The notes beneath the pieces are model-generated. The model was given only the letters and a program-made list of their open reading frames with translations, was not told the origin of the DNA and did not search any database. This document shows positions 63,587 to 64,000 of a stretch of 64,000 bases of DNA, in pieces. Positions within the stretch are counted from its first letter, which is position 1. Each line of letters begins with the position of its first letter. Source of the DNA: Asparagopsis taxiformis (lineage: Eukaryota; Rhodophyta; Florideophyceae; Bonnemaisoniales; Bonnemaisoniaceae). Where the stretch lies: positions 33,321 through 97,320 of the forward strand of contig JALQPE010002316.1 of the NCBI GenBank assembly GCA_030407315.1, given 5' to 3'. The translations under genes were made by a program, and so were the position numbers.

Positions 63587-64000
63587 CCGCCGCCATCCCA
63601 TCTGGACGGGACTGGATTGACCTGGTAGAGAATTTTTGGTACTCACGGCTCTTGTTAGTCTTCTCAAGCTCACGACAACTTTTATAGCTGGAACGTGTGT
63701 GGTTGTCTTGTAGAGCGTTGTGTTGATGGTGGATGTTCCATACCTTTTTACTGAATAGCAAAGTTACTTGCGGACTAAATACTAATCAGGGCATGGCTAT
63801 GCGGTCGTTGCCGTCGTCAATGATTTGACCTAGATGGCGACGAGACGGAGCATCTATTGGCTCTGTCAATACTGTCTCTGATCGAAAGTTAATCTAAGCC
63901 TAGTATATGTCGCTCTGTTGCAACGTGTGGCACTGTCTCCGCGAGACAGTGCTATTTTTCCAGCATCCGTAACAACTAACTTACATCGGTGTCGCCGATG
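63587..64000. other. Right flank of the MULE
   Basis: No gene recognised. A perfect 10-bp stem (GCACTGTCTC / GAGACAGTGC, loop CGC) at 63930-63952 is followed by TATTTTT. Confidence 0.4.

Overview
This is a eukaryotic window built almost entirely of nested mobile elements; I see no complete ordinary host gene and no rRNA, tRNA or CRISPR array. The mix of Ty3/gypsy chromoviruses, a Mutator-like element with a SUMO-type protease, CACTA/Plavaka-like transposases, a DUF1399 (GRDP-like) fragment and an NB-ARC-type ATPase fragment, with long uninterrupted ORFs, fits a transposon-rich, intron-poor alga. A red macroalga such as a florideophyte is my best guess, but this is inference without database support.

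Layout. (1) 1-10711: a CpG-rich Ty3/gypsy element on the minus strand (gag, protease, RT-RNase H, integrase, chromodomain), cut at the gag N-terminus and running off the left edge, with a separate coding region in antisense to it. (2) 10712-24010: a composite unit bounded by 31-bp inverted repeats. It holds a 9-kb foldback structure (arms 12160-13902 and 19374-21117) around decayed NB-ARC-WD40 and DUF1399 gene copies, and a right end rich in tandem, splice-site-like repeats. (3) 24341-30809: copies of a hairpin-bearing repeat flanking an intact gene that fuses a DNA adenine-type methyltransferase to a SET domain. (4) 30993-36396: a two-ORF coiled-coil gene with a possible -1 frameshift site, tail to tail with a Plavaka-like transposase; then 36470-38913, a second copy of the right end seen at 21118-24010. 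(5) 38914-43061: the left part of another CACTA/Plavaka-like element, cut inside its transposase. (6) 43062-55510: a Ty3/gypsy chromovirus with both LTRs, frame-broken sense genes and an intact antisense ORF of about 1,088 codons. (7) 55511-56149: a Ty1/copia RNase H remnant. (8) 56304-63586: a Mutator-like element with about 0.9-kb inverted repeats, a MULE transposase and a C48-type protease.

Three signals stand out. First, both gypsy elements carry an antisense gene between the integrase/chromodomain and the 3' LTR, and in the second element it is the only large ORF still intact. Second, one hairpin repeat family (nine copies) borders different cargoes, including the methyltransferase-SET fusion and host-gene fragments. 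Third, two paralogous element ends contain tandem cassettes of exactly 27 nt placed between acceptor-like and donor-like splice motifs. All calls rest on reading motifs; no similarity search was possible.
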